The notes under the pieces were generated by a model. It made no database searches. It saw only the letters and a list, made by a program, of their open reading frames with translations, and was not told where the DNA came from. From Heterorhizobium halophytocola (GTDB lineage Bacteria; Pseudomonadota; Alphaproteobacteria; Rhizobiales; Rhizobiaceae), in contig NZ_JAGGJU010000016.1 of the NCBI RefSeq assembly GCF_017873095.1, positions 43,881-107,880 of the forward strand: DNA of 64,000 bases. Direction: 5' to 3'. Shown piece by piece: positions 44,544-53,442 of this stretch. The position numbers were made by a program, and so were the translations under genes. Within the stretch, counting starts at the first letter, position 1. Each line of letters begins with the position of its first letter.

Positions 44544-46129
44544 GGCGTGCCTCCCTGGCCAAAGACAGACTGGATATAGGCCGTCGGGTCGGAAAGGCCC
44601 TCGGCGGCCCGCTGGCACAGCTGCAGCAGCTGTTCGGGGAAGATGCCGAAGACGACCACCAGCGCCGTCAGGACGATGATCGGGGCCAGCCGCAGCAGAT
44701 CCTCCGACGCCCCGTGCGGGCTGGCGACGACGGCATCCGGATTGTCCTGCGCCAGCGGATGCGGCCGCCAGAAGGCCAGCAGGAACAGCCGGCCGAAGGC
44801 CATGGTGATGAGGAAGCCGGAGATCAGGATGGCTGCAGCCAGCCACCAGGCACCGATATCGATCGACGCCTTGACCAGCATGGCCTTCGGCCAGAAGCCG
44901 GAAAACGGCGGCAGGCCGGAGCCGGCAAAGAACAGCGCCAGCGCGACCGCCGAAAAGACCGGGGCGACGCGCCACAGGCCGCCGAGCTCGTCAAGCCGGA
45001 ACGACCCGGCACGGGCGCGCATTTCGCCGGCCACCAGATAGAGCGCGGTCATCAGCACGATCGAATGCAGCGCATAGAAGATCGCCGCCGACACGCCGGC
45101 CACCCCGCCGATCGCAGCACCCGCCGCGATATAGCCGATGCCGACGATGATGATGAAGCCCATGAAGCGCCTGACATCGCGCTGCGCCAATGCGCCGAGC
45201 GCGCCCAGCAGCATGGACAGCGCCGCTGCAAGGCCGATTACCAGGCTCAGCGTGTCGCGCTCGACCGGCAGCAACATGACCATGACGCGCAGCAGCGCAT
45301 AGATGCCGACCTTGGTCAGCAGGCCGGCAAACAGCGCCGAAACCACGACGCGCGGCGTGTGGTAGGAGGCCGGCAGCCAGAAATTCACCGGGAAGGCTGC
45401 GGCCTTCATGCCGAAGGCGAGCACGAACAGGGTCGCCAGCGTCATCAGCGGCGCATGGTCGCGCAGGCCGCCGGCCTTGCGGGCGATGTCGGCCATGTTG
45501 AGCGTGCCGAAGATCGCATAGAGATAGCCGACCGCGATCAGGAACAGCGTGGTGCCGATCAGATTGAGGATCGCATATTTCAGCGCCCCGTCGATCTGTT
45601 CGCGCTCGGAGCCGAGGATCAGCAGGCCGAAGGACGAGATCAGCAGCACCTCGAACCAGACATAGAGGTTGAAGATGTCGCCGGTGAGAAACGCTCCGGT
45701 GACGCCGGCCGTCAGCACCAGCAGGAAGGGATAGAAGCCATAGCGCCGGCCCGAGCCGTTGATGTCGCCGAGCGCATAGACGGCGCCCGACAGCGAGACG
45801 ATGGCAGCCGCGAGCGCAAACAGCGCGCCGGTAAGATCGACGGTGAAGGCGATGCCGAAAGGCGGCAGCCAGCGGCCCATCATCATGGTGATCGGGCCAT
45901 CGACCGACACGCGCCAGAGCAGCAGCGCATCGATGACGGTCAGAAGCGCAAGCGTGGCGATCGCGATCGGCGGATGGATGCGGATCTGGTGGCGCAGCAT
46001 CATCAGGCCGGCGCCCGCGATCAGGCAGAGCGCCACCGGCAGGATCACCAGCCACTGCTGCGTGGTCGCCGGCGGCATGACCCAGGCGAGCGCGTGATCG
46101 ACGGTGGAGGCGTGCGAGGATGCGGCCAT
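44540..46129 (-). CDS. mnhD: Mrp antiporter subunit D (NuoN-like)
   Basis: 529 residues, about 14 membrane segments. It belongs to the proton-pumping NADH dehydrogenase-like (Proton_antipo_M) family: YVWFEVLLISSFGLLILGSE, FGMKAAAFPVNFWLPASYHTP, VGIYALLRVMVML. It forms an ion-translocating core with MnhA. It is separated from mnhC by 235 bases of repeat sequence, where close spacing would be expected. Confidence 0.94.
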   Translation of the reverse strand: MAASSHASTVDHALAWVMPPATTQQWLVILPVALCLIAGAGLMMLRHQIRIHPPIAIATLALLTVIDALLLWRVSVDGPITMMMGRWLPPFGIAFTVDLTGALFALAAAIVSLSGAVYALGDINGSGRRYGFYPFLLVLTAGVTGAFLTGDIFNLYVWFEVLLISSFGLLILGSEREQIDGALKYAILNLIGTTLFLIAVGYLYAIFGTLNMADIARKAGGLRDHAPLMTLATLFVLAFGMKAAAFPVNFWLPASYHTPRVVVSALFAGLLTKVGIYALLRVMVMLLPVERDTLSLVIGLAAALSMLLGALGALAQRDVRRFMGFIIIVGIGYIAAGAAIGGVAGVSAAIFYALHSIVLMTALYLVAGEMRARAGSFRLDELGGLWRVAPVFSAVALALFFAGSGLPPFSGFWPKAMLVKASIDIGAWWLAAAILISGFLITMAFGRLFLLAFWRPHPLAQDNPDAVVASPHGASEDLLRLAPIIVLTALVVVFGIFPEQLLQLCQRAAEGLSDPTAYIQSVFGQGGTP

Positions 46130-46160
46130 CAGATCGCTCCTCCGAGGTTGCAGAAGGGGC

Positions 46161-46206
46161 TACCCCCCTCTGGCCTGCCGGCCCTCTCCCCCGCAAGGGG
46201 AGAGAT
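46161..46206. repeat. RIME-like palindromic repeat, mnhC-mnhD gap, copy 1
   Basis: TACCCCCCTCTGGCCTGCCG followed by GCCCTCTCCCCCGCAAGGGGAGAGATCG. The inner CTCTCCCC/GGGGAGAG forms a hairpin. It is an inverted relative of the element at 46295-46342 and of the three copies at 47224-47615. Short palindromes like this lie between genes in many rhizobia. Confidence 0.75.
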
Positions 46207-46294
46207 CGACTCGCGGGCAGGTCCCGTTCGCCCTCGAAGCTCGTCACTGCGGCAGATGCTAAGGTTCAAGATAGTCTGCGTGATGCGGGCTGGC

Positions 46295-46342
46295 TGATCT
46301 CGCCCCTTGAGGCGGAGAGGGCCGGCAGGCCGGAGGGGGGTG
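46295..46342. repeat. RIME-like palindromic repeat, mnhC-mnhD gap, copy 2
   Basis: Reads GATCTCGCCCCTTGAGGCGG then AGAGGGCCGGCAGGCCGGAGGGGGGTGA, opposite in orientation to the copy at 46161-46206. The two copies enclose about 90 bases of unrelated sequence and could pair into one long stem. Confidence 0.75.
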
Positions 46343-46364
46343 ATCAATGCCATGCGCATCCCAA

Positions 46365-46742
46365 TCAATATCCCAACGGCGGCAGCGGCTCGCTCTCGGG
46401 CTCGGCCACGCGCATCTCGTCGGTGTCGTCGGTCTTCAGGTCCTGATAGGCGCGGTAGCCGAGCACCAGCAGGAAGCAGAAGAAGGAAAAGGAAATCACG
46501 ATCGCCGTCAGGATCAGCGCCTGGGGCAGCGGATTGGCGGCGGCCGCCGGCAGCGTGTCGGAGCCGTCGGCGATGATCGGCGGCACTTCGCGGGTCAGCC
46601 GGCCGGTGGTGAACAGCAGCAGGTTGACGGCATTGCCGAGGATGACGATGCCGAGCAGGATGCGCACCACATGCTTGGACATCATCAGGTAGAAGGCGGC
46701 GGCAAAGAAGATGCCGACAAGGGCTGCAAACAGGGTTTCCAT
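46365..46742 (-). CDS. mnhC: Mrp antiporter subunit C (NuoK-like)
   Basis: 125 residues with three membrane segments: FAALVGIFFAAAFYLMMS, RILLGIVILGNAVNLLLF and PLPQALILTAIVISFSFFCFL, the MnhC/NuoK pattern. Its ATG overlaps the mnhB stop by one base. Confidence 0.94.
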   Translation of the reverse strand: METLFAALVGIFFAAAFYLMMSKHVVRILLGIVILGNAVNLLLFTTGRLTREVPPIIADGSDTLPAAAANPLPQALILTAIVISFSFFCFLLVLGYRAYQDLKTDDTDEMRVAEPESEPLPPLGY

Positions 46743-47161
46743 CAGTCCTCGTCCCTTTCCTCGAGCGCCAGCGCGATCGAGGTGATGGCCCCGACGACGA
46801 CCAGATAGACGCCGATGTCGAAGCTGGTCACCGTGGCGAAGGGAACCTCCACCTGGCCGATCCGCGGATAGATCCACAGCGCCGTCATGAACGGCACGCC
46901 GGCAAAGATCGACACCATGCCCGACAGCGCCGACAGCATCAGCCCGGCACCGGCAATCGACATCGGATGGAACCAGATGGCGCGGCGCACCGCCTGCACG
47001 CCATAGGCGATGCCGTAGATGGCCAGCGCCGAGGCGGCGATCAGCCCGCCGATGAAGCCGCCACCCGGCTCGTTATGGCCGCGCAGCAGCACGAACAGCG
47101 AAAACAGCATCATCAGGGCTGTCAGGAAGGGCGCAATCGTTCGGAAGATCAGCGTGTTCAT
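46742..47161 (-). CDS. mnhB: Mrp antiporter subunit B
   Basis: 139 residues with about four membrane segments. RTIAPFLTALMMLFSLFVLLRGHNEPGGGFIGGLI is the MnhB signature. The start is placed at 47161 (MNTLIF), with GGAG ten bases upstream; ATG 47182 is the alternative. Confidence 0.93.
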   Translation of the reverse strand: MNTLIFRTIAPFLTALMMLFSLFVLLRGHNEPGGGFIGGLIAASALAIYGIAYGVQAVRRAIWFHPMSIAGAGLMLSALSGMVSIFAGVPFMTALWIYPRIGQVEVPFATVTSFDIGVYLVVVGAITSIALALEERDED

Positions 47162-47223
47162 GGGTGGGATCTCCGGTGGCATGTCGATGTTGACAGAGGC
47201 TCAGCGACGGTGCGCGACGCGGC

Positions 47224-47270
47224 CACCCCCCTCTGCCCTGCCGGGCATCTCCCCCTCAAGGGGGGAGATC
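47224..47270. repeat. RIME-like repeat, mnhA-mnhB gap, inverted copy
   Basis: CACCCCCCTCTGCCCTGCCG through CTCCCCCTCAAGGGGGGAGATC. It is the reverse complement of the two copies at 47371-47435 and 47551-47615, with few differences. Confidence 0.8.
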
Positions 47271-47370
47271 GCCGGATGCGGGCGCCCTGCCCCGAGAGAG
47301 AGGAACGGAAAAAGGCCAGGTCGACGTTCCGCCTCGTTCTTGCGCAGACGCTGTCGGCAGAGGCAGACCG

Positions 47371-47435
47371 CGCGGCCGCAACAACCGATCTCCCCCCTTG
47401 AGTGGGAGATGTCCGGCAGGACAGAGGGGGGTGAG
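47371..47435. repeat. RIME-like repeat, mnhA-mnhB gap, direct copy 1
   Basis: 65 bases that match 47551-47615 with two differences, exactly 180 bases apart. The core is GATCTCCCCCCTTGAGTGGG then AGATGTCCGGCAGGACAGAG. Confidence 0.85.
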
Positions 47436-47550
47436 TCCCGCCCGAATTGTCGCCATTCATGCCAGGCCCCATGCCCTCGCCTTCAGGCTCGCTCAGGCGT
47501 CCCCTCGGCCGCATTCCGCCCGCACAAGCCGAAGCGGCAGACGCGGAGCG

Positions 47551-47615
47551 CGCGGCCGCCACAACCGATCTCCCCCCTTGAGGGGGAGATGTCCGGCAGG
47601 ACAGAGGGGGGTGAG
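47551..47615. repeat. RIME-like repeat, mnhA-mnhB gap, direct copy 2
   Basis: Second of two nearly identical 65-base copies. The stem CTCCCCCTT/AAGGGGGAG-type inverted bases allow a hairpin. Together with the copy at 47224 it fills most of the 487-base gap before mnhA ends. Confidence 0.85.
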
Positions 47616-47648
47616 CGGCACCCGACGTGCCCCGGCTCATGCGAACGC

Positions 47649-50042
47649 TCATATCTTGCCCTCCGCCTCGGCTTCCGCGATCGTCTCCACCTTGTCGCGC
47701 GACTGGGGGGCGGCGACGTCGGTGACGCGGATGCGGATGAGGGCGAGGATCGCAAGGCCGGTGATCATCACCACCGAGATCTCGCCGAGCGTATCCGTGC
47801 CGCGGAAGTCGACGATGATGACGTTGACCACATTGGCACCGTGCGCGATCGTCTTGGAATAGGCGTTGAAGAAGTCCGTCAGCGCATTGTTGAACGGCAC
47901 CTGCATGGTCTTCAGCAGCATCAGGGTGAAGCCGAGGCCGCAGGCGATCGCCACCGTGCTGTCGAACAGGAACTGGCGACGCGTGCGGTGGTCGGACGGC
48001 GACAGTCGCAGCCTGGTCATCACCAGCGCCAGGATGACGACCGACAGCGTCTCGACCATGAACTGGGTGAACGACAGGTCCGGCGCGCCGAACAGCAGGA
48101 AGAGCACGGCGACCGCAAAGCCCTGGATGCCGAGCGAGACGATCGCCGTCAGCCGGTTCTTGGCCAGCAGCACGGCAAACAGGCCGATCACCGCGATCAT
48201 CAGGAAGGTCAGTTCATGGAACTTGGCGTCCACCGGCCAGTGCGGCATATCCGGCAATTCGCCGAAGACGAAGAGCGGCACCAGCAGCACGATCGCCAGC
48301 AGCATGAAGGTGACGGTGACATAGGTGTCGAGCTTGCCGGGCTGCACGAAGGCAGTCACCTTGTAGGCAAAGCGTACCGTGCCGGCGACGAAATGGTCGA
48401 AGCCGCGATCGGGGCCCGGACCGAGCGCCACGAAGAAGCGGTCGACTTCGCGCCGCACCGTGGTGAGGCCGAGATAGAGCGCGATGCCGAGGATGACGGT
48501 GACGACCGAGAGCAGCAGCGGCAGGTTGAGATGCGGGATCAGGCTGGCCGTCACCTCCTCGACATGCCCCTCGATGGCCGAGGTCATCGGGGTCGAGAAC
48601 AGCGCATGCGAGACGCCGGAAAACAGCGCGCCGAACAGCGCCGTCAGGCCGAGCACCAGCGGCCCGAGCCACATCAGCGCCGGCCCCTCATGGACTTCGT
48701 GCCCCTCATGGATCTCATCCATCGGCCGACCGAGAAAGGGTTTCAGCGCCACGGCAAAGCCGATGACGAACATCAGCGCATTGCCGATGACGGCAACCGC
48801 GGTGAAGACGATCGCGCGCAGGTCGCCATGGGCAAGCGCCCCGTAGATCTCCTCCTTGGCAAGGAAGCCGAAGAACGGCGGCAACCCGGCCATCGAGACC
48901 GCACCGCAAAGGGCGGCGGCAAAGGTGATCGGCATGGCGGCGCGCAGGCCGCGCAGCACGGTGACATCGCGCGTGCCGGCCTCGTGGTCGACAAGGCCCG
49001 CGACCATGAAAAGCCCGCCCTTGAACAGCGCATGCGCGATCAGATAGAGCACGGCCGCGGCAATCGCATGCTCCGAGCCGAAGCCGGTCATCATCACCAG
49101 CAGGCCGAGCGAGGCGACGGTGGTATAGGCCAGCATCTGCTTCAGATCCGTCTGCCGCAGCGCCAGCACCGCGCCGACCAGCAGGGTCAATCCGCCGAAG
49201 ACCGGCAGCAGGATTTCCCACACCGCCGTGCCGCCGAGCGTCGGGTTGAGCCGCATCAGCAGGTAGACGCCGGCCTTGACCATGGTGGCCGAATGCAGGA
49301 AGGCCGAGACCGGCGTCGGCGCCTCCATGGCATTGGGCAGCCAGAAATGGAACGGAAACTGCGCCGACTTGGTGAAGGCGCCGCCGAGCACCAGCAGCAG
49401 CGCCGCCATGTAGAACGGACTTGCGCGCACCACGTCGCCGGCATGGACGAGCAGCGACAGCTGGGTGACGCCGGTCATGTTCCACAGGAAGATCAGGCCG
49501 GCCAGCAGGCAGAGCCCGCCGCCGCCGGTGACCACCAGCGCCTGCAGGGCGGCGCGGCGCGAGGCCTCGCGGTCATGGTCGAAGCCGATCAGCAGGAAGG
49601 AGGTGATCGAGGTCAGCTCCCAGTAGATGAACAGCATCAGGAAACTGTCGGAAAGCACGAGCCCGAGCATCGCGCCCATGAACAGCAGGATATAGCAGAG
49701 GAAACGCCCCTGCTCCGGATGGCCCTTCATGTAGCCGCCGGAATAGAGCACGATCAGCGTGCCGATGCCGGTGATCAACAGCGCAAAGGTCAGCGACAGC
49801 CCGTCGATGAACCAGGAAAACGACAGGTTGAAGCTCGGCACCCAGACATAACCGCCGGTGACGGCGCCGCCATCGGCGATCGTCGGCAGGAACTGGCAGA
49901 AATGGTAGAAGGCATAGGCCGGAAACAGCGCCAGCACCCAGGCGGTGTTGTGGCCGAACCGGCGGATCAGGGGCGGCGCGACGAGCGCGCCGATAAAGGG
50001 CAGCATCATGGCCAGAATGGTCAGGCTCGAGATAGTCTGCAA
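47649..50042 (-). CDS. mnhA: Mrp antiporter subunit A (NuoL-like, with MbhD/MbhE-like C-terminus)
   Basis: 797 residues, about 20 membrane segments and first gene of the operon. The NuoL-like core shows FIYWELTSITSFLLIGFDHDR, FTKSAQFPFHFWLPNAMEAPTPVSAFLHSATMVKAG-type motifs (seen as separate segments) and the C-terminal parts LTAIVSLGIQGFAVAVLFLL (DUF4040/MbhD) and NVVNVIIVDFRGTDTLGE (MbhE-like). The start is TTG 50042 with GGAG eight bases upstream. In Sinorhizobium the equivalent pha genes serve K+/Na+ exchange and pH adaptation. Confidence 0.94.
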   Translation of the reverse strand: MQTISSLTILAMMLPFIGALVAPPLIRRFGHNTAWVLALFPAYAFYHFCQFLPTIADGGAVTGGYVWVPSFNLSFSWFIDGLSLTFALLITGIGTLIVLYSGGYMKGHPEQGRFLCYILLFMGAMLGLVLSDSFLMLFIYWELTSITSFLLIGFDHDREASRRAALQALVVTGGGGLCLLAGLIFLWNMTGVTQLSLLVHAGDVVRASPFYMAALLLVLGGAFTKSAQFPFHFWLPNAMEAPTPVSAFLHSATMVKAGVYLLMRLNPTLGGTAVWEILLPVFGGLTLLVGAVLALRQTDLKQMLAYTTVASLGLLVMMTGFGSEHAIAAAVLYLIAHALFKGGLFMVAGLVDHEAGTRDVTVLRGLRAAMPITFAAALCGAVSMAGLPPFFGFLAKEEIYGALAHGDLRAIVFTAVAVIGNALMFVIGFAVALKPFLGRPMDEIHEGHEVHEGPALMWLGPLVLGLTALFGALFSGVSHALFSTPMTSAIEGHVEEVTASLIPHLNLPLLLSVVTVILGIALYLGLTTVRREVDRFFVALGPGPDRGFDHFVAGTVRFAYKVTAFVQPGKLDTYVTVTFMLLAIVLLVPLFVFGELPDMPHWPVDAKFHELTFLMIAVIGLFAVLLAKNRLTAIVSLGIQGFAVAVLFLLFGAPDLSFTQFMVETLSVVILALVMTRLRLSPSDHRTRRQFLFDSTVAIACGLGFTLMLLKTMQVPFNNALTDFFNAYSKTIAHGANVVNVIIVDFRGTDTLGEISVVMITGLAILALIRIRVTDVAAPQSRDKVETIAEAEAEGKI

Positions 50043-50197
50043 ATTCCGGCTCCCTGGCGTCGCGCATGATCCTCCGCAGTCGAAGGCTGACCGTTGTTAA
50101 GACAAACGGCCCCCTGCCTCAAGAGGCGGGCTTCGCATTCGACAAAAAGCACAAAAGAGACGGCCTGCAAGAAGAGCGACAGCAAATCCCCAAGGGA

Positions 50198-50605
50198 TTA
50201 CAGGGGCTGGCGGTGCGCCAGCGCGATGAGAGGCGCGACGATGCCAAACTGCAACACGGTAAACAGGGTTTCGATCCTCACGAAATCGTCAACAGATGTC
50301 ATCCGATATTTGGCGGCGACCGGAAGCACGGCGAAGGAAAAGGCGAGCCCGCCGAAGACGAGACCGAAACCGAGCGCACCCTTCCACCAGTCATCATGTG
50401 CCGTCGTGAAGAGCCGCGGATAGCACCAGGAAAACACCAGTCCCTGAATGACCATCGAGAGAATGCCGAAGGGAATGATCACCTCGTCGCGGAAGATGTC
50501 CAGCCGCTCGTAACTCCCGCGGAAGAGTTTCAGGTGCCAGACATAGCCGAGCGGAAATGTCGGCAACAGATAGGCTGCAAAGCCGAGCCAGAAAGCCTTG
50601 TCCAT
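50198..50605 (-). CDS. Four-helix membrane protein, unknown
   Basis: 135 residues with four hydrophobic segments (FWLGFAAYLLPTFPLGYVWH, VIIPFGILSMVIQGLVFSW, WWKGALGFGLVFGGLAFSFAVL, TLFTVLQFGIVAPLIALA). Divergent from an HxlR regulator with a shared palindrome, so it is probably the regulated gene. Not assigned to a named family with certainty. Confidence 0.75.
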   Translation of the reverse strand: MDKAFWLGFAAYLLPTFPLGYVWHLKLFRGSYERLDIFRDEVIIPFGILSMVIQGLVFSWCYPRLFTTAHDDWWKGALGFGLVFGGLAFSFAVLPVAAKYRMTSVDDFVRIETLFTVLQFGIVAPLIALAHRQPL

Positions 50606-50657
50606 CCGATCCCCCCGATCCCTTCTCGTCAGAGCAGGATGAAAGCTAGCGCCGAAC

Positions 50658-50674
50658 ACTTGCATTTTGCAAGT
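50658..50674. promoter_or_regulatory. Palindrome in HxlR/membrane protein promoter
   Basis: ACTTGCA-TTT-TGCAAGT is a perfect 7+3+7 inverted repeat between the divergent genes, 52 bases from the minus-strand start and 66 from the plus-strand start. It is the best candidate HxlR operator. Confidence 0.7.
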
Positions 50675-50740
50675 TATTTCCGCACACAGTCACCATATCG
50701 GCGATTGCCGATCCATCCCGAGCCCCCTCTGGAGACCGCC

Positions 50741-51154
50741 ATGCGCCAGGCCCCCCGCTCGCTCTGCCCTATCAGCCTGGCACTGGAGCTGTTTGGCGAC
50801 AGCTGGTCGCTGCTGATCGTGCGCGACCTGATGTTCAAGGGTATCGACAGCTATGCCGGCTTTCTCGAGGCGGGCGAAGGGATCGCCACCAACATACTGG
50901 CCGACCGGCTGAAGCGCCTTGCCGACGACGGGCTGATCGAGGCGCTGCCCGACGAGACCGACAAGCGCCGGCGCCGCTACCGGCTGACCGACAAGGGGCT
51001 CGACCTCGCCCCCGTGATGACGGCGCTGGTGCTCTGGTCGGCAAAGCATACCGGAACCGACGCCCCTGCCGAGCAGGTCTGCGCCATGGCGGCGGACCCG
51101 GACGGGTTTGCACGCGGCGTGGTCGCCCGTCACCGCGCCGCCCGCAGCGCCTGA
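50741..51154 (+). CDS. HxlR family transcriptional regulator
   Basis: 137 residues. The winged helix is typical: CPISLALELFGDSWSLLIVRDLMF, FLEAGEGIATNILADRLKRLADDGLIE and RYRLTDKGLDLAPVM. GGAGA lies six bases before the ATG. No signal cysteine cluster other than the single N-terminal Cys is present. Confidence 0.9.
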   Translation: MRQAPRSLCPISLALELFGDSWSLLIVRDLMFKGIDSYAGFLEAGEGIATNILADRLKRLADDGLIEALPDETDKRRRRYRLTDKGLDLAPVMTALVLWSAKHTGTDAPAEQVCAMAADPDGFARGVVARHRAARSA

Positions 51155-51237
51155 TGCCGCCTTGCGGCCCGGTGCCGGCGCATTGCCGAACGGGCGCGGA
51201 AACCCTATCTATGGCGCATACGAAAAGGAGGGCTTCC

Positions 51238-51645
51238 ATGGCCGAGACCGTCAAGCCGAAAATGGAGAAAACCGATGCCGAGTGGCGCGAGCAGCTGACG
51301 CCGGAGCAGTATCACATCCTGCGCCAGGCCGGCACCGAGCGGCCGTTCACCGGCCCGTTCAACAACAACAAGCAGAAGGGCCTCTACCACTGCGCGGCCT
51401 GCGATGCGCCGCTGTTCTATTCCGACACGAAGTTCGATTCGGGCTGCGGCTGGCCGAGCTATTACGAGGCGATTCCCGACGCGGTGATCGAGCTGAAGGA
51501 CACCTCGCACGGCATGGTGCGCACCGAGATCCGCTGCGCCACCTGCAACGGCCATCTGGGCCATGTCTTCCCCGACGGCCCGCCGCCGACGGGCCTGCGC
51601 TTCTGCATCAACGGCCATGCACTGAATTTCGAAGAACAGGCATAG
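51238..51645 (+). CDS. msrB: Peptide-methionine (R)-S-oxide reductase
   Basis: 135 residues. MsrB repairs oxidised methionine. Zinc ligands are in CAACD and CATCNGHLGHVF; the catalytic Cys is in RFCINGHALNF. AAGGAGG lies six bases before the ATG, and a perfect hairpin terminator follows. Confidence 0.95.
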   Translation: MAETVKPKMEKTDAEWREQLTPEQYHILRQAGTERPFTGPFNNNKQKGLYHCAACDAPLFYSDTKFDSGCGWPSYYEAIPDAVIELKDTSHGMVRTEIRCATCNGHLGHVFPDGPPPTGLRFCINGHALNFEEQA

Positions 51646-51656
51646 AGACAAGCACG

Positions 51657-51690
51657 AAACGGCCGGCGCAGACTGCGGCGGCCGTTTTCT
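51657..51690 (+). terminator. Terminator of msrB
   Basis: AAACGGCCG (51657-51665) pairs with CGGCCGTTT (51679-51687), followed by TCT. Perfect nine-base stem twelve bases past the msrB stop. Confidence 0.8.
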
Positions 51691-51781
51691 ACGGAAGCAT
51701 GCCGGGGCCGATGCCGGCCCTCTCGCGACAGGCTTTGAGCCGGGGCTTGCCCGCCGCCGGACAGCCGTTCGGCACCCCCGA

Positions 51782-53203
51782 TCATCGCGCCGCTTCCGGC
51801 TCGTCGCCTGCTGCTGTCGACACGAAGGCGGCGATGGCGGCCGGCGACAGGCGGCGCCAGAGGGTGGCGAGCAGCAGGGCGACGAGGACGGCCGCGAGCG
51901 CAAAAGGGGCGCAAAGGGCGGCATGGCGGCCGACAAGCGGTTCGGTGACGGTCACGGTCAGGCCGGAAAGGACAAAGCCGAGCGGGATCATGCCGAGGCC
52001 GAACAGCCGGTAGACACTGGTAACCCGGCCAAGCAGATGCGCCGGGATCAGCCGCTGGCGAAGGCTGACGGTGATGATGTTCCAGACCGTCCCCATCGCC
52101 GAGAACAGTGCCAGCGTGAGCCAGATCGGCTCCGGGAACGGCAGGACCAGCGGCACCACCGCCTGCAGCAGCAGGATCGCGACCGCCAGCCTCAGGCAGG
52201 CGGCCTGACCGAACAGGCGGATGAACCGCTCTCCGACAAGGGCTGCGGCAAGACCGCCGACGGCACCGCCGGTGAGCAGCAGGCCATAGCCGGCGGAACC
52301 CAGATGCAGCACCTCCTGCGCATAGAGAACCAGCGCGATCAGCAGCATGTTTTCCAGCGCATTGAAGCAGCCGAGACCGAGCGCCAGATCGCGCAAGAGC
52401 GGCCGGGCGAAGAGATAGGCGAGCCCCTCCTTCGCCTCGCCGATGAAGCCTGTCGCGCCGACGGTGGGTTGTCCCCGCCCCCCATCGGCGTGAGGGTTCG
52501 CGTCGATCCCTTGCGTCACCCGTCGGGTCGCGCGGAACGGCCCGCGGATCGAAAACACCAGCAGGCCGGCAAGCGCAAAGGCCACACCGGTGAGGCCAAA
52601 GACCAGCGGCAGGGCGAGAGCCAGCAGAAAGCCGGCAAGCGACGGGCCAATCATCATATTGGTGAGCACCTCCAGGCCGAACATCCGGGCATTGGCGGTT
52701 TCCAGCCTGTCCCGCGGCACAATGGCCGGCAGCAGCGTGCCGGCGGAACTGTCGCGCAGGACCTCGGCCGAACCGGTCACCAGCGCGCTGAACAGCAGCA
52801 GCCCGTAGAGGGCAAGCACCGGAAAGCCCGCAAGCGGAACCGGCGGCATGGTGCCCGGCAGCGCGATGGCCAGGGTCAGCACCGCCAGCATGAGACAGCG
52901 CAGGGCATCCATGGCAATGACAATCTGCCGGCGGTCGAGCCGGTCGATGATCACGCCGGCGGGCAGCGACAATATAAACCAGGGCAGCCGCTGGGCGACG
53001 CCGACCAGGGCGATGGCCAGCGGATCGCGGGTGATCAGCGAGGCGAGCCAGGGCCAGGCGACGAGGCCGATGCCATCGGCCAGATTGGTCATGCCGCTCG
53101 ACAGCAGAAGTTTCCAGTAGTCGGCGCCGAGCCTCTGGCCGGCGGATGTCCGTCCGGTCGAAGCAGGATCGTCGGCCTTCCGGCCCGCTGCCCCCTGGTC
53201 CAT
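51782..53203 (-). CDS. MFS transporter (MFS_3/enterobactin exporter-like)
   Basis: 473 residues, about 12 membrane segments. GMTNLADGIGLVAWPWLASL at the first segment and LSLPAGVIIDRLDRRQIVI (loop 2-3 motif) identify the family of small-molecule exporters. A charged insert (GIDANPHADGGRGQPT) lies in the central loop. Substrate unknown. Confidence 0.88.
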   Translation of the reverse strand: MDQGAAGRKADDPASTGRTSAGQRLGADYWKLLLSSGMTNLADGIGLVAWPWLASLITRDPLAIALVGVAQRLPWFILSLPAGVIIDRLDRRQIVIAMDALRCLMLAVLTLAIALPGTMPPVPLAGFPVLALYGLLLFSALVTGSAEVLRDSSAGTLLPAIVPRDRLETANARMFGLEVLTNMMIGPSLAGFLLALALPLVFGLTGVAFALAGLLVFSIRGPFRATRRVTQGIDANPHADGGRGQPTVGATGFIGEAKEGLAYLFARPLLRDLALGLGCFNALENMLLIALVLYAQEVLHLGSAGYGLLLTGGAVGGLAAALVGERFIRLFGQAACLRLAVAILLLQAVVPLVLPFPEPIWLTLALFSAMGTVWNIITVSLRQRLIPAHLLGRVTSVYRLFGLGMIPLGFVLSGLTVTVTEPLVGRHAALCAPFALAAVLVALLLATLWRRLSPAAIAAFVSTAAGDEPEAAR

Positions 53204-53442
53204 CGCCCGGTTCCTCGCCGCCTGAGATATAGCGGCCCTGCCCGGTGCCGCCCGCTCATCTCGTTACCATTGGGCCGTGCCGAAGCACCCCGCAATGCGA
53301 CGAGAAGAGCAGGCTGCGCAGCCGGCAGCAATTGTCAAAATCAAGGGTCGGAGCGGAAAAACGCGCGGTGGGTCAGGCTGATCGCGACACCGGGACGACC
53401 GTGATCACAGGCCCCACCGGGATCATCGGGGCGGCGGCGTCC

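Noticed and set aside
47019..50069. A 1016-codon plus-strand frame opposite mnhA
   Set aside because: It is the complement of mnhA, full of Arg/Gln/His, and contains the repeat region; no domain or start signal.
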